From NCBI RefSeq assembly GCF_003627095.1, contig NZ_CP032627.1, positions 310,001 through 374,000 of the forward strand: DNA of 64,000 nt, read 5' to 3'. The stretch comes from Lactococcus allomyrinae. Lineage in GTDB: Bacteria > Bacillota > Bacilli > Lactobacillales > Streptococcaceae. Positions 17,613-26,979 of the stretch are shown here, in pieces; position 1 is the stretch's first letter, and each line of letters starts with the position of its first letter. The position numbers were made by a program, and so were the translations under genes. The notes beneath the pieces are model-generated. The model ran no database searches. It was given only the letters and a program-made list of their open reading frames with translations, and was not told the DNA's origin.

Positions 17613-19001
17613 ATGGATATTAGAGCAGTATTTTTTGATTTAGATGGAACACTTTTTACATCCACGCGAGGTGTTGCAGCAAGTACCAGAAAAGCAATTA
17701 AAGAATTACGTCAAAAAGGTATTTTTGTCGGAATAGCAACAGGACGAGGTCCAGCATTTGCCATGCCATTGCTAGAAGACTTGGACATGGATTTTGCTGT
17801 CACTTACAACGGTCAGTACATTTTCACACCAAAAGAAATTATTTACGATAATCCTTTAGACAAAAAAACATTAAAAAAATTAATGAATTATGCCACACAG
17901 AACCACTCAGATATTTCACTTGGGACAGCACACGGTGTTAACGGCTCTGGGTTATTAAAGTTTGGAGAAACGCGTCTCGCAGGTTTTTTGTCTGGACTTT
18001 TACCTAATGGTACATCAGGTGTTGCAAGAAATGGTTTTAAGCACGTTGTGCGCCGCATTCTTCCTCAAAATTCTCAATTGGCTGACGAAGATGAAGCGAT
18101 TTATCAAGCAATGATGGTTGCGACACATGATGAAACTGATAAACTCCAAGCAGAGTTTCCTGAACTTCTTGTGACTAGAAGTAATCCCTATTCTGTGGAC
18201 TTGATTCCGGTAGGAGTAGGAAAATTGCAAGGCATTAAACGTCTTGGTGAACGTTTTGATTTTGAGTTAAATCAAGTGATGTGCTTTGGTGATTCAGAAA
18301 ATGATATTACAATGCTTGCGGGGAGCGGATACGGGATTGCAATGGGAAATGCACTACCTGAAGTTAAAAAAATTGCAACATATATTACAGATACAAATAA
18401 TCAAGACGGTATTGCAAAGGCGCTTGCTTACTATGGTTTAATCCGCTTTTCTGTTGAAAAAGACTTTATCTCGAAAGACGAAAACTTTAATAAAGTTAAA
18501 GAATTTCACAAAGTCATGGATGGAAAAAGTCAAGAAATACCACGTGTTTTTCCTCCTATGGAAGCAGGATTTCGGGCAGGTTTCAAGATAGAAGAAATCG
18601 TTGAATTTCTCTATGCAGCGACAGATGATGACGATGAAAAATTTGAAAATCTGGTGCAACAATTGCATCAAGATGTGGATAAGGCTGTGGCAAAGGTACG
18701 TTCCAAAGCGCATGAAGAAGATGCGCTTACAGGTCAAGTTGATGCAATGGTTGATTTACTTTATTTCACCTATGGTTCACTAGTGTTAGCAGGTGTAGAT
18801 CCTTATGAGATTTTTAATGCAGTACATACGGCAAATATGGGTAAAATATTCCCTGATGGAAGACCCCACTTTGACCCTGTGACACATAAAGTATTAAAAC
18901 CACAAGATTGGGAAGAAAAATTTGCCCCTGAAAATAAAATAAAAAAAGAGCTAGATCGTCAAAAGAGAGTTGCAGCAAAGAAAACTAAAAATAATTCATA
19001 A
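17613..19001 (+). CDS. Cof-type HAD phosphatase fused to a MazG-like pyrophosphohydrolase domain
   Basis: The 462-residue protein has two parts. Residues 1-275 are a Cof/HAD-IIB phosphatase (FFDLDGT with Asp9/Asp11, ATGRG, and the GDSENDITML motif near 235). Residues 300-420 are all-helical and resemble MazG/HisE-type nucleotide pyrophosphohydrolases: E328xxE331 in EEIVE, and Asp377/Asp381 in DAMVDLLY, which would bind Mg. The tail is Lys-rich. The fusion suggests stepwise dephosphorylation of a nucleotide or sugar phosphate; the substrate is unknown. The ribosome site is weak. Confidence 0.8.
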   Translation: MDIRAVFFDLDGTLFTSTRGVAASTRKAIKELRQKGIFVGIATGRGPAFAMPLLEDLDMDFAVTYNGQYIFTPKEIIYDNPLDKKTLKKLMNYATQNHSDISLGTAHGVNGSGLLKFGETRLAGFLSGLLPNGTSGVARNGFKHVVRRILPQNSQLADEDEAIYQAMMVATHDETDKLQAEFPELLVTRSNPYSVDLIPVGVGKLQGIKRLGERFDFELNQVMCFGDSENDITMLAGSGYGIAMGNALPEVKKIATYITDTNNQDGIAKALAYYGLIRFSVEKDFISKDENFNKVKEFHKVMDGKSQEIPRVFPPMEAGFRAGFKIEEIVEFLYAATDDDDEKFENLVQQLHQDVDKAVAKVRSKAHEEDALTGQVDAMVDLLYFTYGSLVLAGVDPYEIFNAVHTANMGKIFPDGRPHFDPVTHKVLKPQDWEEKFAPENKIKKELDRQKRVAAKKTKNNS

Positions 19002-19006
19002 AAAAC

Positions 19007-19051
19007 ATAAAATCCCCTTAAAAAACGATTTTTTCAAGGGGGATTTTTTAT
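19007..19051 (+). terminator. Bidirectional terminator between HAD/MazG gene and lysC
   Basis: AAAATCCCCTT pairs with AAGGGGGATTTT across an AT-rich loop, with a TTTTTT tail on the plus strand and A-rich flank on the other. It serves both convergent genes. Confidence 0.8.
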
Positions 19052-19066
19052 GCTAAGTAATGAATT

Positions 19067-20419
19067 TTATTCAAAAAAGGTAGAATAAATAGCGCGTAAA
19101 GCTTCTTTTTCATCTTTTTCTTTGACAATAAACATCACTGAAACTTCACTTGAGCCTTGTGAGAGCATGGCGATACTAATCCCTTTTTTTGAAAGAGCAG
19201 TTGCTGCTCTAGCAGTAACACCGACATGTTCTTTCATGTCCTCACCGACAAGCGTAATAATAGAAAGGTCACGGTCGATATAAAGTTCGTCAGGATGTAG
19301 CGTTTCAATCAAGTTAGAAAGCAATGCTTTTGAAACAGGTTGTGTCAAATAATGACTACGAATGACGACGGATAAGTCATCAATTCCAGTCGGCATATGT
19401 TCAAAACGAACGCCAAGATTTTCTAAAGCTGATAGAACTTTACGACCAAACCCTACTTCGCGGTTCATCAAATATTTGCTAACATATAATGTTGAAAAAT
19501 TACTAGACGAGGCAATACCTACGACGGGGGCACCTTTTGTTTCCCGTTGCACAACAATCTTTGTGCCAGGATGTTCAGGATTATTAGTATTTTTAATCAC
19601 TAGTGGAACATGGGCACGATAGGCGGGAACAAGAGCTTCATCATGTAAAACTGAGAAACCAGAGTAAGCAAGCTCACGCATTTCTCGATAAGTGAGCTCA
19701 GCAATTGGTACGGGGTTTTTGACAATGCCAGGATGGGCAGCAAAGATTCCATTGACATCGGTAAAATTTTCGTAAAGTTCAGCTTTAACTCCTGCGGCAA
19801 TGATGGAACCGGTAATATCAGAACCACCACGAGAAAAAGTACAGACTTCTCCTTTGGCAGTCACGCCAAAGAAACCAGGAATGATCAGCGTTTCTTCTAA
19901 GTCATTGAGATATTTGATGCGCTCGTAAGAACTTTGAATAAGCCGTGCATTTCCAGGGTCAGAAGAAACTAGGATACCTGCATCTGCTGGGTGGACATAA
20001 CGGCTTTTAAGGCCAGCAGAAGAGAAATAATCAGCAATCAATTTTGCATTGTTATTTTCACCAGCGGCTAAAAAAGTATCATAGGTATAAGGATTATCAA
20101 TTGGTAAGGAGGCGAGTTGTTGGATGTTGTCTTTAATATCCTCGATAATATGACTATCCATGTTGAGTTCGTTATAAATTTCTAGATAGCGAGCGACAAT
20201 CCAGTCTTGGTAAATTTTAATTCCTCGTTCGTCTTGTGCTTTGCAGGCTTTATGATAAGCAATGAGTGCATCGGTAACTTTCGTATCAGCACCAGAACGT
20301 TTTCCAGGTGCAGAAACAACGATAAACTTTCGTCTGTCATCACTATTGACGATATCAAAGACTCTTTTAATCTGGACAGCGGAGGCGAGTGAAGAACCTC
20401 CAAACTTTGCAACTTTCAT
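19067..20419 (-). CDS. lysC: Aspartate kinase, monofunctional (LysC type)
   Basis: The 450-residue aspartokinase phosphorylates aspartate at the head of lysine, threonine and methionine synthesis. The N-terminal amino-acid kinase domain starts with KFGGSSLA and has the GRGGSD-like SRGGSDITGS motif near 205. Two ACT domains (about 310-450) give amino-acid feedback. Length fits the class III-like enzymes of lactic acid bacteria. Its promoter is TTGAAA-17 bp-TATAAT at 20499-20471 (minus strand); the leader is about 45 nt, too short for a lysine riboswitch. Confidence 0.93.
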   Translation of the reverse strand: MKVAKFGGSSLASAVQIKRVFDIVNSDDRRKFIVVSAPGKRSGADTKVTDALIAYHKACKAQDERGIKIYQDWIVARYLEIYNELNMDSHIIEDIKDNIQQLASLPIDNPYTYDTFLAAGENNNAKLIADYFSSAGLKSRYVHPADAGILVSSDPGNARLIQSSYERIKYLNDLEETLIIPGFFGVTAKGEVCTFSRGGSDITGSIIAAGVKAELYENFTDVNGIFAAHPGIVKNPVPIAELTYREMRELAYSGFSVLHDEALVPAYRAHVPLVIKNTNNPEHPGTKIVVQRETKGAPVVGIASSSNFSTLYVSKYLMNREVGFGRKVLSALENLGVRFEHMPTGIDDLSVVIRSHYLTQPVSKALLSNLIETLHPDELYIDRDLSIITLVGEDMKEHVGVTARAATALSKKGISIAMLSQGSSEVSVMFIVKEKDEKEALRAIYSTFFE

Positions 20420-20470
20420 TTATATTTCCTTCAATCTTAACCATTTTTGTATAAATTTACAATTTGACTT

Positions 20471-20499
20471 ATTATAACCAATTTTCAGATAATTTTCAA
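20471..20499 (-). promoter_or_regulatory. lysC promoter
   Basis: Minus-strand TTGAAA (20499-20494), 17-bp spacer, TATAAT (20476-20471). A near-consensus housekeeping promoter. Confidence 0.75.
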
Positions 20500-20639
20500 C
20501 GCTCAAATGATAAGGAAATAGATGATTTTTTGAAGAATATAATAAGGTTGGGAGAACAGCAGCCGGAGTTTTTTGCCCTTGGATTTTCAAGCTTTATAAA
20601 AATGAGCGATGTCGTGCAAAGGTACAGATTTTTATTTTA

Positions 20640-20825
20640 CCTTAAATCTTGACTTCCTATTTTTTATCAGTTCTTGCAAATCGTACTCATATCTTGGTAT
20701 AATTGAGTTCACATGATTAGAAATGAGTAAAAAAGAGAAATTCCAGGACCTTTGCTACGCAAAGAACCTTGAAATTTCCTATTTTTCATCATTTCTTGGC
20801 AATCACGCTCACATCTTGGTATAAT
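20640..20825. repeat. Palindromic element copies upstream of the HAD gene, with outward promoters
   Basis: A roughly 90-bp imperfect hairpin (about 20714-20805) has the tip CTTTGC-TAC-GCAAAG and is flanked by two near-identical borders ending CTTGGTATAATT (20693-20704 and 20815-20826). Each border contains TTGCAA or TTGGCA, an 18-bp spacer and TATAAT. It belongs to the palindromic family in the nusA-infB region: same arm words (AGAAATGA..AAAAA / CCTATTTTTCATCATTTC). Confidence 0.65.
20796..20825 (+). promoter_or_regulatory. Promoter at the element border, predicting a leaderless mRNA
   Basis: TTGGCA (20796-20801), 18-bp spacer, extended -10 TGGTATAAT (TATAAT 20820-20825). Seven bases downstream of the -10 is the A of the ATG at 20832, so transcription would start at the start codon. 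Confidence 0.65.
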
Positions 20826-20831
20826 TAATGT

Positions 20832-21479
20832 ATGAAATTTAAAGCAGTTATTTTTGATATGGATGGTGTTTTGGTTGATACTGAGCGCTATTATTTGCAA
20901 CGTCGCGCAGATTTTTTTGGAAGTCATCATATTTCGATTGACCATTTGACACCTAGTGATTTTATTGGCGGAAATATGAAAGACATTTGGCCACGGATTT
21001 TGAGAGATTCTTATGATGAAAATGAGGCGAGACAGCTTCAAGTTGAATATGACCTGTATAAAAAGAATACGCCTATGCCTTATAAAGAGCTTCTTTTTCC
21101 AGATGTTACGCAAATTCTGAGTTATCTTCAAACTCAACAGGTTAAGATAGCTTTAGCTTCAAGCTCTGCAATGTTAGATATTGATCTAGCATTGGATATC
21201 CACCATTTGCGACCTTATTTTGATGTCATATTGTCAGGGAATGATTTTAAAGAATCTAAACCGAACCCAGAAATTTATCTGTCAGCAATGACAAAACTGG
21301 AAGTAAATGCTCACGAGAGTTTAATTATAGAGGATTCAGAAAAAGGAATTCAAGCGGGAAAAGCAGCAGGGGCAACAGTTTGGGCGGTTAAAGACTATCG
21401 TTTTGGAATGAACCAAGCACGTGCTGATCGATTTGTTGACACACTAACAGAAGCTCAAAAGTTACTGACAAGTCTGTAA
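20832..21479 (+). CDS. HAD hydrolase, beta-phosphoglucomutase-like
   Basis: The 215-residue HAD subfamily IA protein has VIFDMDGVLVDTE (Asp9, Asp11), the Ser motif ALASSS near residue 108, Lys in KESKPNPE near 140, and the acidic motif IIEDSEKGI near 160. The cap is helical as in PgmB and related sugar-phosphate phosphatases. Family members dephosphorylate or isomerise sugar phosphates; the substrate is not evident. No Shine-Dalgarno precedes the ATG, and the promoter places the transcript start on the start codon. Confidence 0.85.
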   Translation: MKFKAVIFDMDGVLVDTERYYLQRRADFFGSHHISIDHLTPSDFIGGNMKDIWPRILRDSYDENEARQLQVEYDLYKKNTPMPYKELLFPDVTQILSYLQTQQVKIALASSSAMLDIDLALDIHHLRPYFDVILSGNDFKESKPNPEIYLSAMTKLEVNAHESLIIEDSEKGIQAGKAAGATVWAVKDYRFGMNQARADRFVDTLTEAQKLLTSL

Positions 21480-21719
21480 AAAAAGAGTGGAGGACGTAAA
21501 CATATAGCTACTAACTTATAGATTTGTGTGATAATATGTGAGGATTCTGTCAGTATGCTGACAGAAATTTCATCTATTGATTTCAAGGCTGATTTTGCTT
21601 GAGGCGAAACGATTAGTGCACTGACAGCCTTTAATCGTTAAAAAATTCCTTTAAAAGCCTGCGAATCCTTTAAGTTTTCTCCGTCCTATGTTAAAATAGA
21701 AAACTATAGGAGTGATACT
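21480..21719. other. Intergenic region with octamer pair and gdpP promoter
   Basis: It holds CTGTCAGTATGCTGACAG at about 21546-21563, an ACTGACAG near 21618, and the gdpP promoter: TTTAAG (21669-21674), 17-bp spacer, extended -10 TGTTAAAAT (TAAAAT 21692-21697). TATAGGAG is the ribosome site for gdpP. No gene is seen. Confidence 0.6.
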
Positions 21720-23684
21720 ATGAATTTTGTCCGTCGATTCTCGCCACTAACCATTGTTATCATCATGATTCTTGTTCAGGTCATTGAATCACTCGTCCTG
21801 ATTTTTTCTGATACTCGCCGTTCAGGATTGATTTATTTACTTATTTTGAATGTTGTCATTACTTTGATATTATTGTCGCAAACAAGAAATTATCAGTTAC
21901 GACGTCAAGATTTTATTAGAAAAATTAATGACGAAGCCGAGAATTCTCTCAATGCAACATTGGACAATATGCCGATTGGAGTGATCCGATTTAATAATCA
22001 AAGTTTAGAACCTGAGTGGTTCAATCCTTTTGTAGATATGGTTTTCAAGGGCAATGACAAGATTATCAATCGTGATGATATTAAACTTATTTTAAAAAAT
22101 GTTAATGATGACCAATACATCAATATTGGCAGCCAAAAATATGTGGCCGAATTAGACTCAGAAAAAAGTTTAATTTATCTTATTGATGCAACAAAAGAAG
22201 TAGCCTTCAAGTCTGAATTTAATGACAGTAGAGCAGTTATCGGGTCGATTTCTGTAGATAACTATGATGATGCTACGGATTTGATTACAGATAGTGAACG
22301 CACAGCAATCAATAATTTTATCTCGACTTTTTTGGAAAGTTTTGCAGGAAAATATGGAATTTATATCCGTAGAATCAACAGCAGTCGACATTACTTTTTC
22401 TGTGATTATCGTATTTTAGAAAAAATTATTAATGACAAATTTTCAGTACTCAATGATTTTAGAAAATCATCAGCAGAAAAAAATATTCCATTGACACTTT
22501 CAATTGGTGTTTCTTACGGTTGGAACGATTTTCCAGCGATTGGTAAAGTAGCGATGAATAACCTCGAACTTGCCCAAGTGCGCGGAGGAGACCAAGTTGT
22601 ACTCCGCGAGAATACAGAGCAAGCTAGACCCGTTTATTTCGGTGGAAATTCTGAAAGTAGGACACAAAAAAGCAGAACTCGTGCGCGTGCAATTTCAACA
22701 GCTTTACGTACAATTATTGCTGAGTCAGATGATGTATTTATTGTCGGGCATAAATATACAGACATGGATGCACTTGGTGCGGGAGTTGCGATGAAGGCTT
22801 TCGCCAATATGTGTGGGAAAGAAGCTTTTGTTGTTTATGACCCAGAGCAATTATTACCCGATGTTGGGCGTGCGATTGATAAAATGAATGAATCTTCGGA
22901 TGGCTTTACTCATATTATTCGTTTAGAAACAGCAAAAAACTTGAAAAAAACTAACTCTTTGCTTATTATGGTGGATCATTCAAAGACAGGACAGACTTTA
23001 AATTTTGATTTCTACAATTCTTTTGAAAAAGTAGTAGTCATTGACCATCACAGGCGTGACGATGATTTTCCAGAACAGGCTTTGCTTTCATATATAGAAT
23101 CGTCGGCAAGTTCAGCGAGTGAGTTGACCGTTGAAATTTTACAATTTCACGATAATAATCGCAGGAAAATGTCCACGATTGAAGCGAGTATCGTCCTTGC
23201 TGGAATTGAGATGGATACTAAAAACTTTACTAAAGCAACAACAGAACGTACATTTGAGGCTGCTGCTTATCTTCGCTCGCGCGGAGCAGATAATGACTTG
23301 ATTAAGATGATTATGGCAACAGACTTTGAGAAGTATAAAAAAGTAAATGAAATTGTCCTTAATTCAAAAGTTATCTTACCCCATATTGCTCTTGGTTTAG
23401 GGATTGAGCATCAGAAATACGATAATATTACTACAGCAAAAGCAGCAGACACCATGTTGGAAATGGCTGGTATAACGGCATCTTTTGCTGTTACACAGCA
23501 TATTAACGGTTTTATTTCAATTTCAGCGCGTTCGCGCAATGGTTTCAACGTGCAAACACTCATGGAAAAAATGGGTGGCGGTGGTCATTTCAACAATGCG
23601 GCAACTCAGATTTATGAAAAAAACATAGAAGAAGTAAAAAAAGATTTGATTGAATTGTTAAAAGAAAGAGAGAATGAAAAATGA
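21720..23684 (+). CDS. gdpP: Cyclic-di-AMP phosphodiesterase GdpP
   Basis: The 654-residue membrane protein has two N-terminal helices (about 12-54), a PAS-like domain (about 70-150), a degenerate GGDEF domain (about 170-300), and a DHH-DHHA1 phosphodiesterase. The catalytic part shows [12 protein letters not shown] (about 343), VDHS (about 420), VIDHHRRDD and [10 protein letters not shown] near 625. It hydrolyses c-di-AMP to pApA and so affects potassium, osmolyte and cell-wall control. It is followed by rplI with a 4-nt overlap, the order seen across Bacillales and Lactobacillales. Confidence 0.95.
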   Translation: MNFVRRFSPLTIVIIMILVQVIESLVLIFSDTRRSGLIYLLILNVVITLILLSQTRNYQLRRQDFIRKINDEAENSLNATLDNMPIGVIRFNNQSLEPEWFNPFVDMVFKGNDKIINRDDIKLILKNVNDDQYINIGSQKYVAELDSEKSLIYLIDATKEVAFKSEFNDSRAVIGSISVDNYDDATDLITDSERTAINNFISTFLESFAGKYGIYIRRINSSRHYFFCDYRILEKIINDKFSVLNDFRKSSAEKNIPLTLSIGVSYGWNDFPAIGKVAMNNLELAQVRGGDQVVLRENTEQARPVYFGGNSESRTQKSRTRARAISTALRTIIAESDDVFIVGHKYTDMDALGAGVAMKAFANMCGKEAFVVYDPEQLLPDVGRAIDKMNESSDGFTHIIRLETAKNLKKTNSLLIMVDHSKTGQTLNFDFYNSFEKVVVIDHHRRDDDFPEQALLSYIESSASSASELTVEILQFHDNNRRKMSTIEASIVLAGIEMDTKNFTKATTERTFEAAAYLRSRGADNDLIKMIMATDFEKYKKVNEIVLNSKVILPHIALGLGIEHQKYDNITTAKAADTMLEMAGITASFAVTQHINGFISISARSRNGFNVQTLMEKMGGGGHFNNAATQIYEKNIEEVKKDLIELLKERENEK

Positions 23685-24133
23685 AGATAGTATTTTTAGC
23701 AGATGTCAAAGGTCAAGGAAAAAAAGGTGAAGTTAAAGAAGTACCGACAGGTTATGCTCAAAATTTCCTAATTAAAAAGAACCTCGCAAAACCAGCGACT
23801 GCGGCTGCTCTTTCAGAAGTTAAAGGTCAAGCTAAAGCAAAAGAAAAAGAGGAAGCACAACTTCTAGCTGAAGCAAAAGCACTTAAAACAATTCTTGAAA
23901 AAGAAGATACAATCGTTGAAATTGGGATGAAAGTTGGTCAAACTGGTCACACTTTTGGTGCAGTTGATAAGTCAGATATTGCCAAAGCATTGAATATCCA
24001 GTATCAAGTTAAACTTGATAAACGTAAAATTCAACTTGAAAACAAAATTCAAGCTTTAGGTACGAAAGATATACCTGTCAAGCTTCATCGGGATGTGACT
24101 GCAATAGTTAAAGTCCGAGTGAGTGAGGCCTAA
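23681..24133 (+). CDS. rplI: 50S ribosomal protein L9
   Basis: The 150-residue protein shows the L9 N-domain ([20 protein letters not shown], then [13 protein letters not shown]), the long connecting helix with alternating Lys/Glu (about 45-75), and the C-domain with [10 protein letters not shown] and a conserved VKLHRDVTA end. It binds 23S rRNA near the L1 stalk. The ATG overlaps the gdpP stop, so expression is coupled. Confidence 0.97.
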   Translation: MKIVFLADVKGQGKKGEVKEVPTGYAQNFLIKKNLAKPATAAALSEVKGQAKAKEKEEAQLLAEAKALKTILEKEDTIVEIGMKVGQTGHTFGAVDKSDIAKALNIQYQVKLDKRKIQLENKIQALGTKDIPVKLHRDVTAIVKVRVSEA

Positions 24134-24134
24134 A

Positions 24135-25502
24135 ATGCCTGAAATTGGTCTCATAAAGGCTCCTCCTCAAGATTTAGCGGCTGAACAGGCCGTTCTTGGG
24201 GCTGTTTTTTTGGATAGTGATAGATTAGTTGAAATTAAAGAGTTTTTAACCGCTGATGATTTTTATAAAACGGCTCATAAAGTTATTTTTAGAGCAATGG
24301 AAAAATTATCAGATGGTAGAGAAGCAATTGATGTTTTGACGATTCGATCTCAACTTGAGAATCAGGGAGAGCTTGAAAGTATTGGGGGAGTTGCTTATAT
24401 TGCTGAGCTTGCAACAGCGACTCCAACAGCAGCTAATGCAGCATATTATGCAAAAATTGTTGCGGAAAAATCTTTGCTTCGCCAGCTCATTAATAAGTTA
24501 ACAGAGTCTGTAGAAAAAGCTTATGAGCAAGAATTGCCTGCGGATGATGTCCTAGCACAGGCAGAGAAAAGTCTAATTGATGTCCAACAAGGCAGAAATA
24601 CCAATGGATTTAAAAAGATAGCAGATGTTCTTTCTATCCATATGGATGACCTTGAGCAGCGGGCGCAACAAAAATCAAATATTACTGGGATTGCTACGGG
24701 CTATCCTGCTTTAGATAATATGACAACAGGACTGCACGAAGAAGAATTGATTATTCTTGCTGCTAGACCTGCGGTTGGGAAAACTGCATTTGCACTTAAT
24801 ATCGCACAAAATATTGGAACAAAACAGGATAAGACCGTTGCGATTTTCTCATTGGAAATGGGTGCTGAAAGTTTGGTCAGTCGGATGATTGCTGCGGAAG
24901 GTTCTATTGATTCTCATAGCTTGAGAACTGGTCAGCTCAATGATCAAGAGTGGAATGATTACTTTATGGCAACAGGGACATTGTCACGTGCGAGTATCTA
25001 TATTGATGACACCCCAGGGATTAAAATTTCTGAAATTCGTGCTAGGTCGCGTAAATTAGCTCAAGAAACGCAAAATCTTGGTTTAATTGTGATTGACTAT
25101 TTACAGTTAATCTCAGGGACTGGCCGTGAAAATCGTCAACAAGAGGTTTCAGAAATTTCTCGTCAACTGAAGATTTTAGCAAAAGAGCTAAAGGTTCCTG
25201 TTATTGCCTTATCGCAGCTTTCTCGTGGAGTTGAGCAACGTCAGGATAAAAGACCTGTCTTATCAGATATTCGTGAATCAGGTTCAATTGAGCAAGATGC
25301 GGATATCGTTGCTTTCTTATATCGTGATGATTATTATGATAGGGGAAATGACGAGGACGATGACGGAGAGGAATTACCTCAAGATAATAAAGTTGAGGTG
25401 ATTATTGAGAAAAACCGCTCGGGAAGTCGGGGAACAGTCGAGCTTTTGTTTATCAAAGAGCATAATAAATTTGCCAGTATTGATAGCCGATATAGTGACT
25501 AG
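24135..25502 (+). CDS. dnaC: Replicative DNA helicase DnaC (DnaB family)
   Basis: The 455-residue hexameric helicase unwinds DNA at the replication fork. The ATG at 24135 is chosen (MPEIGLIKAPPQ) with GTGAGG upstream, rather than a GTG at 24123 inside rplI. The N-terminal domain (about 10-150) carries the DLAAEQAVLGAV start. The RecA-like core has Walker A ARPAVGKTAFAL near 215, Walker B LIVIDYLQL near 325, and SDIRESGSIEQDAD near 385. The loader DnaI and the partner DnaB are encoded about 3-5 kb downstream. Confidence 0.96.
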   Translation: MPEIGLIKAPPQDLAAEQAVLGAVFLDSDRLVEIKEFLTADDFYKTAHKVIFRAMEKLSDGREAIDVLTIRSQLENQGELESIGGVAYIAELATATPTAANAAYYAKIVAEKSLLRQLINKLTESVEKAYEQELPADDVLAQAEKSLIDVQQGRNTNGFKKIADVLSIHMDDLEQRAQQKSNITGIATGYPALDNMTTGLHEEELIILAARPAVGKTAFALNIAQNIGTKQDKTVAIFSLEMGAESLVSRMIAAEGSIDSHSLRTGQLNDQEWNDYFMATGTLSRASIYIDDTPGIKISEIRARSRKLAQETQNLGLIVIDYLQLISGTGRENRQQEVSEISRQLKILAKELKVPVIALSQLSRGVEQRQDKRPVLSDIRESGSIEQDADIVAFLYRDDYYDRGNDEDDDGEELPQDNKVEVIIEKNRSGSRGTVELLFIKEHNKFASIDSRYSD

Positions 25503-25516
25503 ATTTTTAGGCCTGT

Positions 25517-25692
25517 TTCGTGTTATAATACTAGTAATTGTCTAAAATTGTCTTAGCATGAAATGTAAAATCAAGGAGGTAGAAGAATCGGAGAAATCCG
25601 ACTTTTACGTCTTATTCGGAGAAACTTGTAGTCAAAAGAAACAGGTTGTATCTCTCTAAGCTTTGTATTACAAAGCTACGAAAGGAAATGAA
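25517..25692 (+). promoter_or_regulatory. Promoter and structured leader of veg
   Basis: An extended -10 TGTTATAAT (TATAAT 25524-25529) starts a leader of about 155 nt. It contains an AAGGAGGT (about 25574) with no start codon after it, a TCGGA-GAAA-TCCGA hairpin, and an AGCTTTGTA/TTACAAAGCT hairpin just before the real ribosome site AAAGGAAATG. The orphan ribosome site and hairpins suggest control of Veg translation or mRNA stability. Confidence 0.5.
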
Positions 25693-25950
25693 ATGGATAA
25701 TCAAAATCAAGAAGTTGGAAAAATCGTTGATATTCGCAATAATGTGAAAGCTCATCTTGGACAAACGATTGAAATCACTTCGCAATTTGGTCGTAAGCGT
25801 GAAAATCGTCATAAAGTCAATCTTATTGAAGCCTATGCTACTCACTTTGTGATTGAAAATATTCCAGCACGTGGACCTAAAACAACAGAATCGTACCAAT
25901 ATGCTGATATTTTGACACAAACTATCTTGATTCACTATCCAAACGCTTAA
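25693..25950 (+). CDS. veg: Veg family protein
   Basis: The 85-residue protein starts at ATG 25693 (MDNQNQEVGK), supported by AAAGGAAATG; a 10-codon upstream extension lacks a ribosome site. It shows the Veg signature: an N-terminal segment with IVDIRNNVKAHLGQ, then an RKRENRHKV beta-hairpin and an SYQYADILTQT end. Veg proteins are abundant small SH3-like-fold proteins in Firmicutes; in Bacillus Veg stimulates biofilm gene expression. The biochemical role is not established. Confidence 0.9.
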   Translation: MDNQNQEVGKIVDIRNNVKAHLGQTIEITSQFGRKRENRHKVNLIEAYATHFVIENIPARGPKTTESYQYADILTQTILIHYPNA

Positions 25951-26128
25951 TTTGGAGATTAATAAGAGCTTCTTGGCGTTGTAGAATGGTGATGAAATCA
26001 AATTAGCTCTATATTATTAGATATATCGTGGTACTATTTGGTGCTACAACATTGTGGAACTTGAGTTGCTATGATGTATTAACTCAGGATTTACAAAAGA
26101 TTTAAGTTGGAAGGAGGAGATAACGGTG

Positions 26129-26899
26129 ATGACTGCAAATTGGGATATGACACCAGTCAAAGGTGGTTCTGGGAATGCATTTTCTGGTAAAATTGATAAA
26201 GAGCGCATTTTTATTAAAAAAAATGGTAGTCCTTTTTTACCAAGCATTTATCTTGAAGGAATCACGCCTAAGGTCTTATGGACGAAACGTACGGCCGAGG
26301 GAGATACGTTATCTGCTCAACCCTGGATTGATGGGCATACTTTAAGTCCGGAAGATATGAGTGACCGCCAGATTAATCACATTTTGGCACATTTACGTGA
26401 TTCTAAAAAGCTTGTGGAATCATATAAAAAACTGGGAAGTCAAGTTATTCCGCCGAAACAACTATTGGAAAATTGTGTAAAACAAACAAAAGCTTTGCAG
26501 ACAAATCGCTTTTTATCAAGTATCATTGAGGAAATGTATCAGGAAATTCCAGAGCTTCAAAATGATGAGGTTGTTGTGGTTCATGGTGATGTGAATCATA
26601 AAAACTGGCTTGTTGATGATGCTTCTGGAAAGATATATCTTGTTGATTGGGACACGGTTTTTCTGTCTGATTCGATGGTGGATATGGCGCATGTATTGTC
26701 GCATTATATTCAGCACGAAGACTGGAGTTTATGGTTGATGAGCTCAGGTGTTAGACCACGGGCAGACTTGATGGATAAGGTCGCTTGGTATGGGAAATTA
26801 TCCTTTCTTCGTCAAATTTCTGAATATCTCGTCAGAGGAAAAATGAAAGAAGTAAACCAAGAAATTTTAGGCCTTCGAAATTTTTGTGAATTATTTTAG
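26129..26899 (+). CDS. ccrZ: Cell-cycle regulator CcrZ (YtmP-like phosphotransferase fold)
   Basis: The protein of about 256 residues has the aminoglycoside-phosphotransferase fold: IFIKKNGSP (Lys) near 30, the catalytic loop VVHGDVNHKNW near 152, and the metal motif VDWDTV near 175. Length, the LPSIYLEGITPKVLW stretch and position directly before trmB match pneumococcal CcrZ, which couples FtsZ ring formation to DnaA-driven initiation. AAGGAGGA precedes the GTG (26126)/ATG (26129) pair; either could start. The natural substrate for phosphorylation is small and not certain in this genus. Confidence 0.85.
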   Translation: MTANWDMTPVKGGSGNAFSGKIDKERIFIKKNGSPFLPSIYLEGITPKVLWTKRTAEGDTLSAQPWIDGHTLSPEDMSDRQINHILAHLRDSKKLVESYKKLGSQVIPPKQLLENCVKQTKALQTNRFLSSIIEEMYQEIPELQNDEVVVVHGDVNHKNWLVDDASGKIYLVDWDTVFLSDSMVDMAHVLSHYIQHEDWSLWLMSSGVRPRADLMDKVAWYGKLSFLRQISEYLVRGKMKEVNQEILGLRNFCELF

Positions 26900-26979
26900 T
26901 AAAAATAGGCTAGGGTCTCCTTCCTATTTTTTGGCTTGTGGCAATTGATTTGATGTATATTAGTTTCCACTTTAAATCC

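Noticed and set aside
20420-20470. Lysine riboswitch before lysC
   Set aside because: The promoter leaves only about 45 nt of leader, far shorter than an L-box.
20464-20652. 62-codon ORF between lysC and the HAD gene
   Set aside because: It starts inside the lysC promoter, has no ribosome site and overlaps repeat-like DNA.
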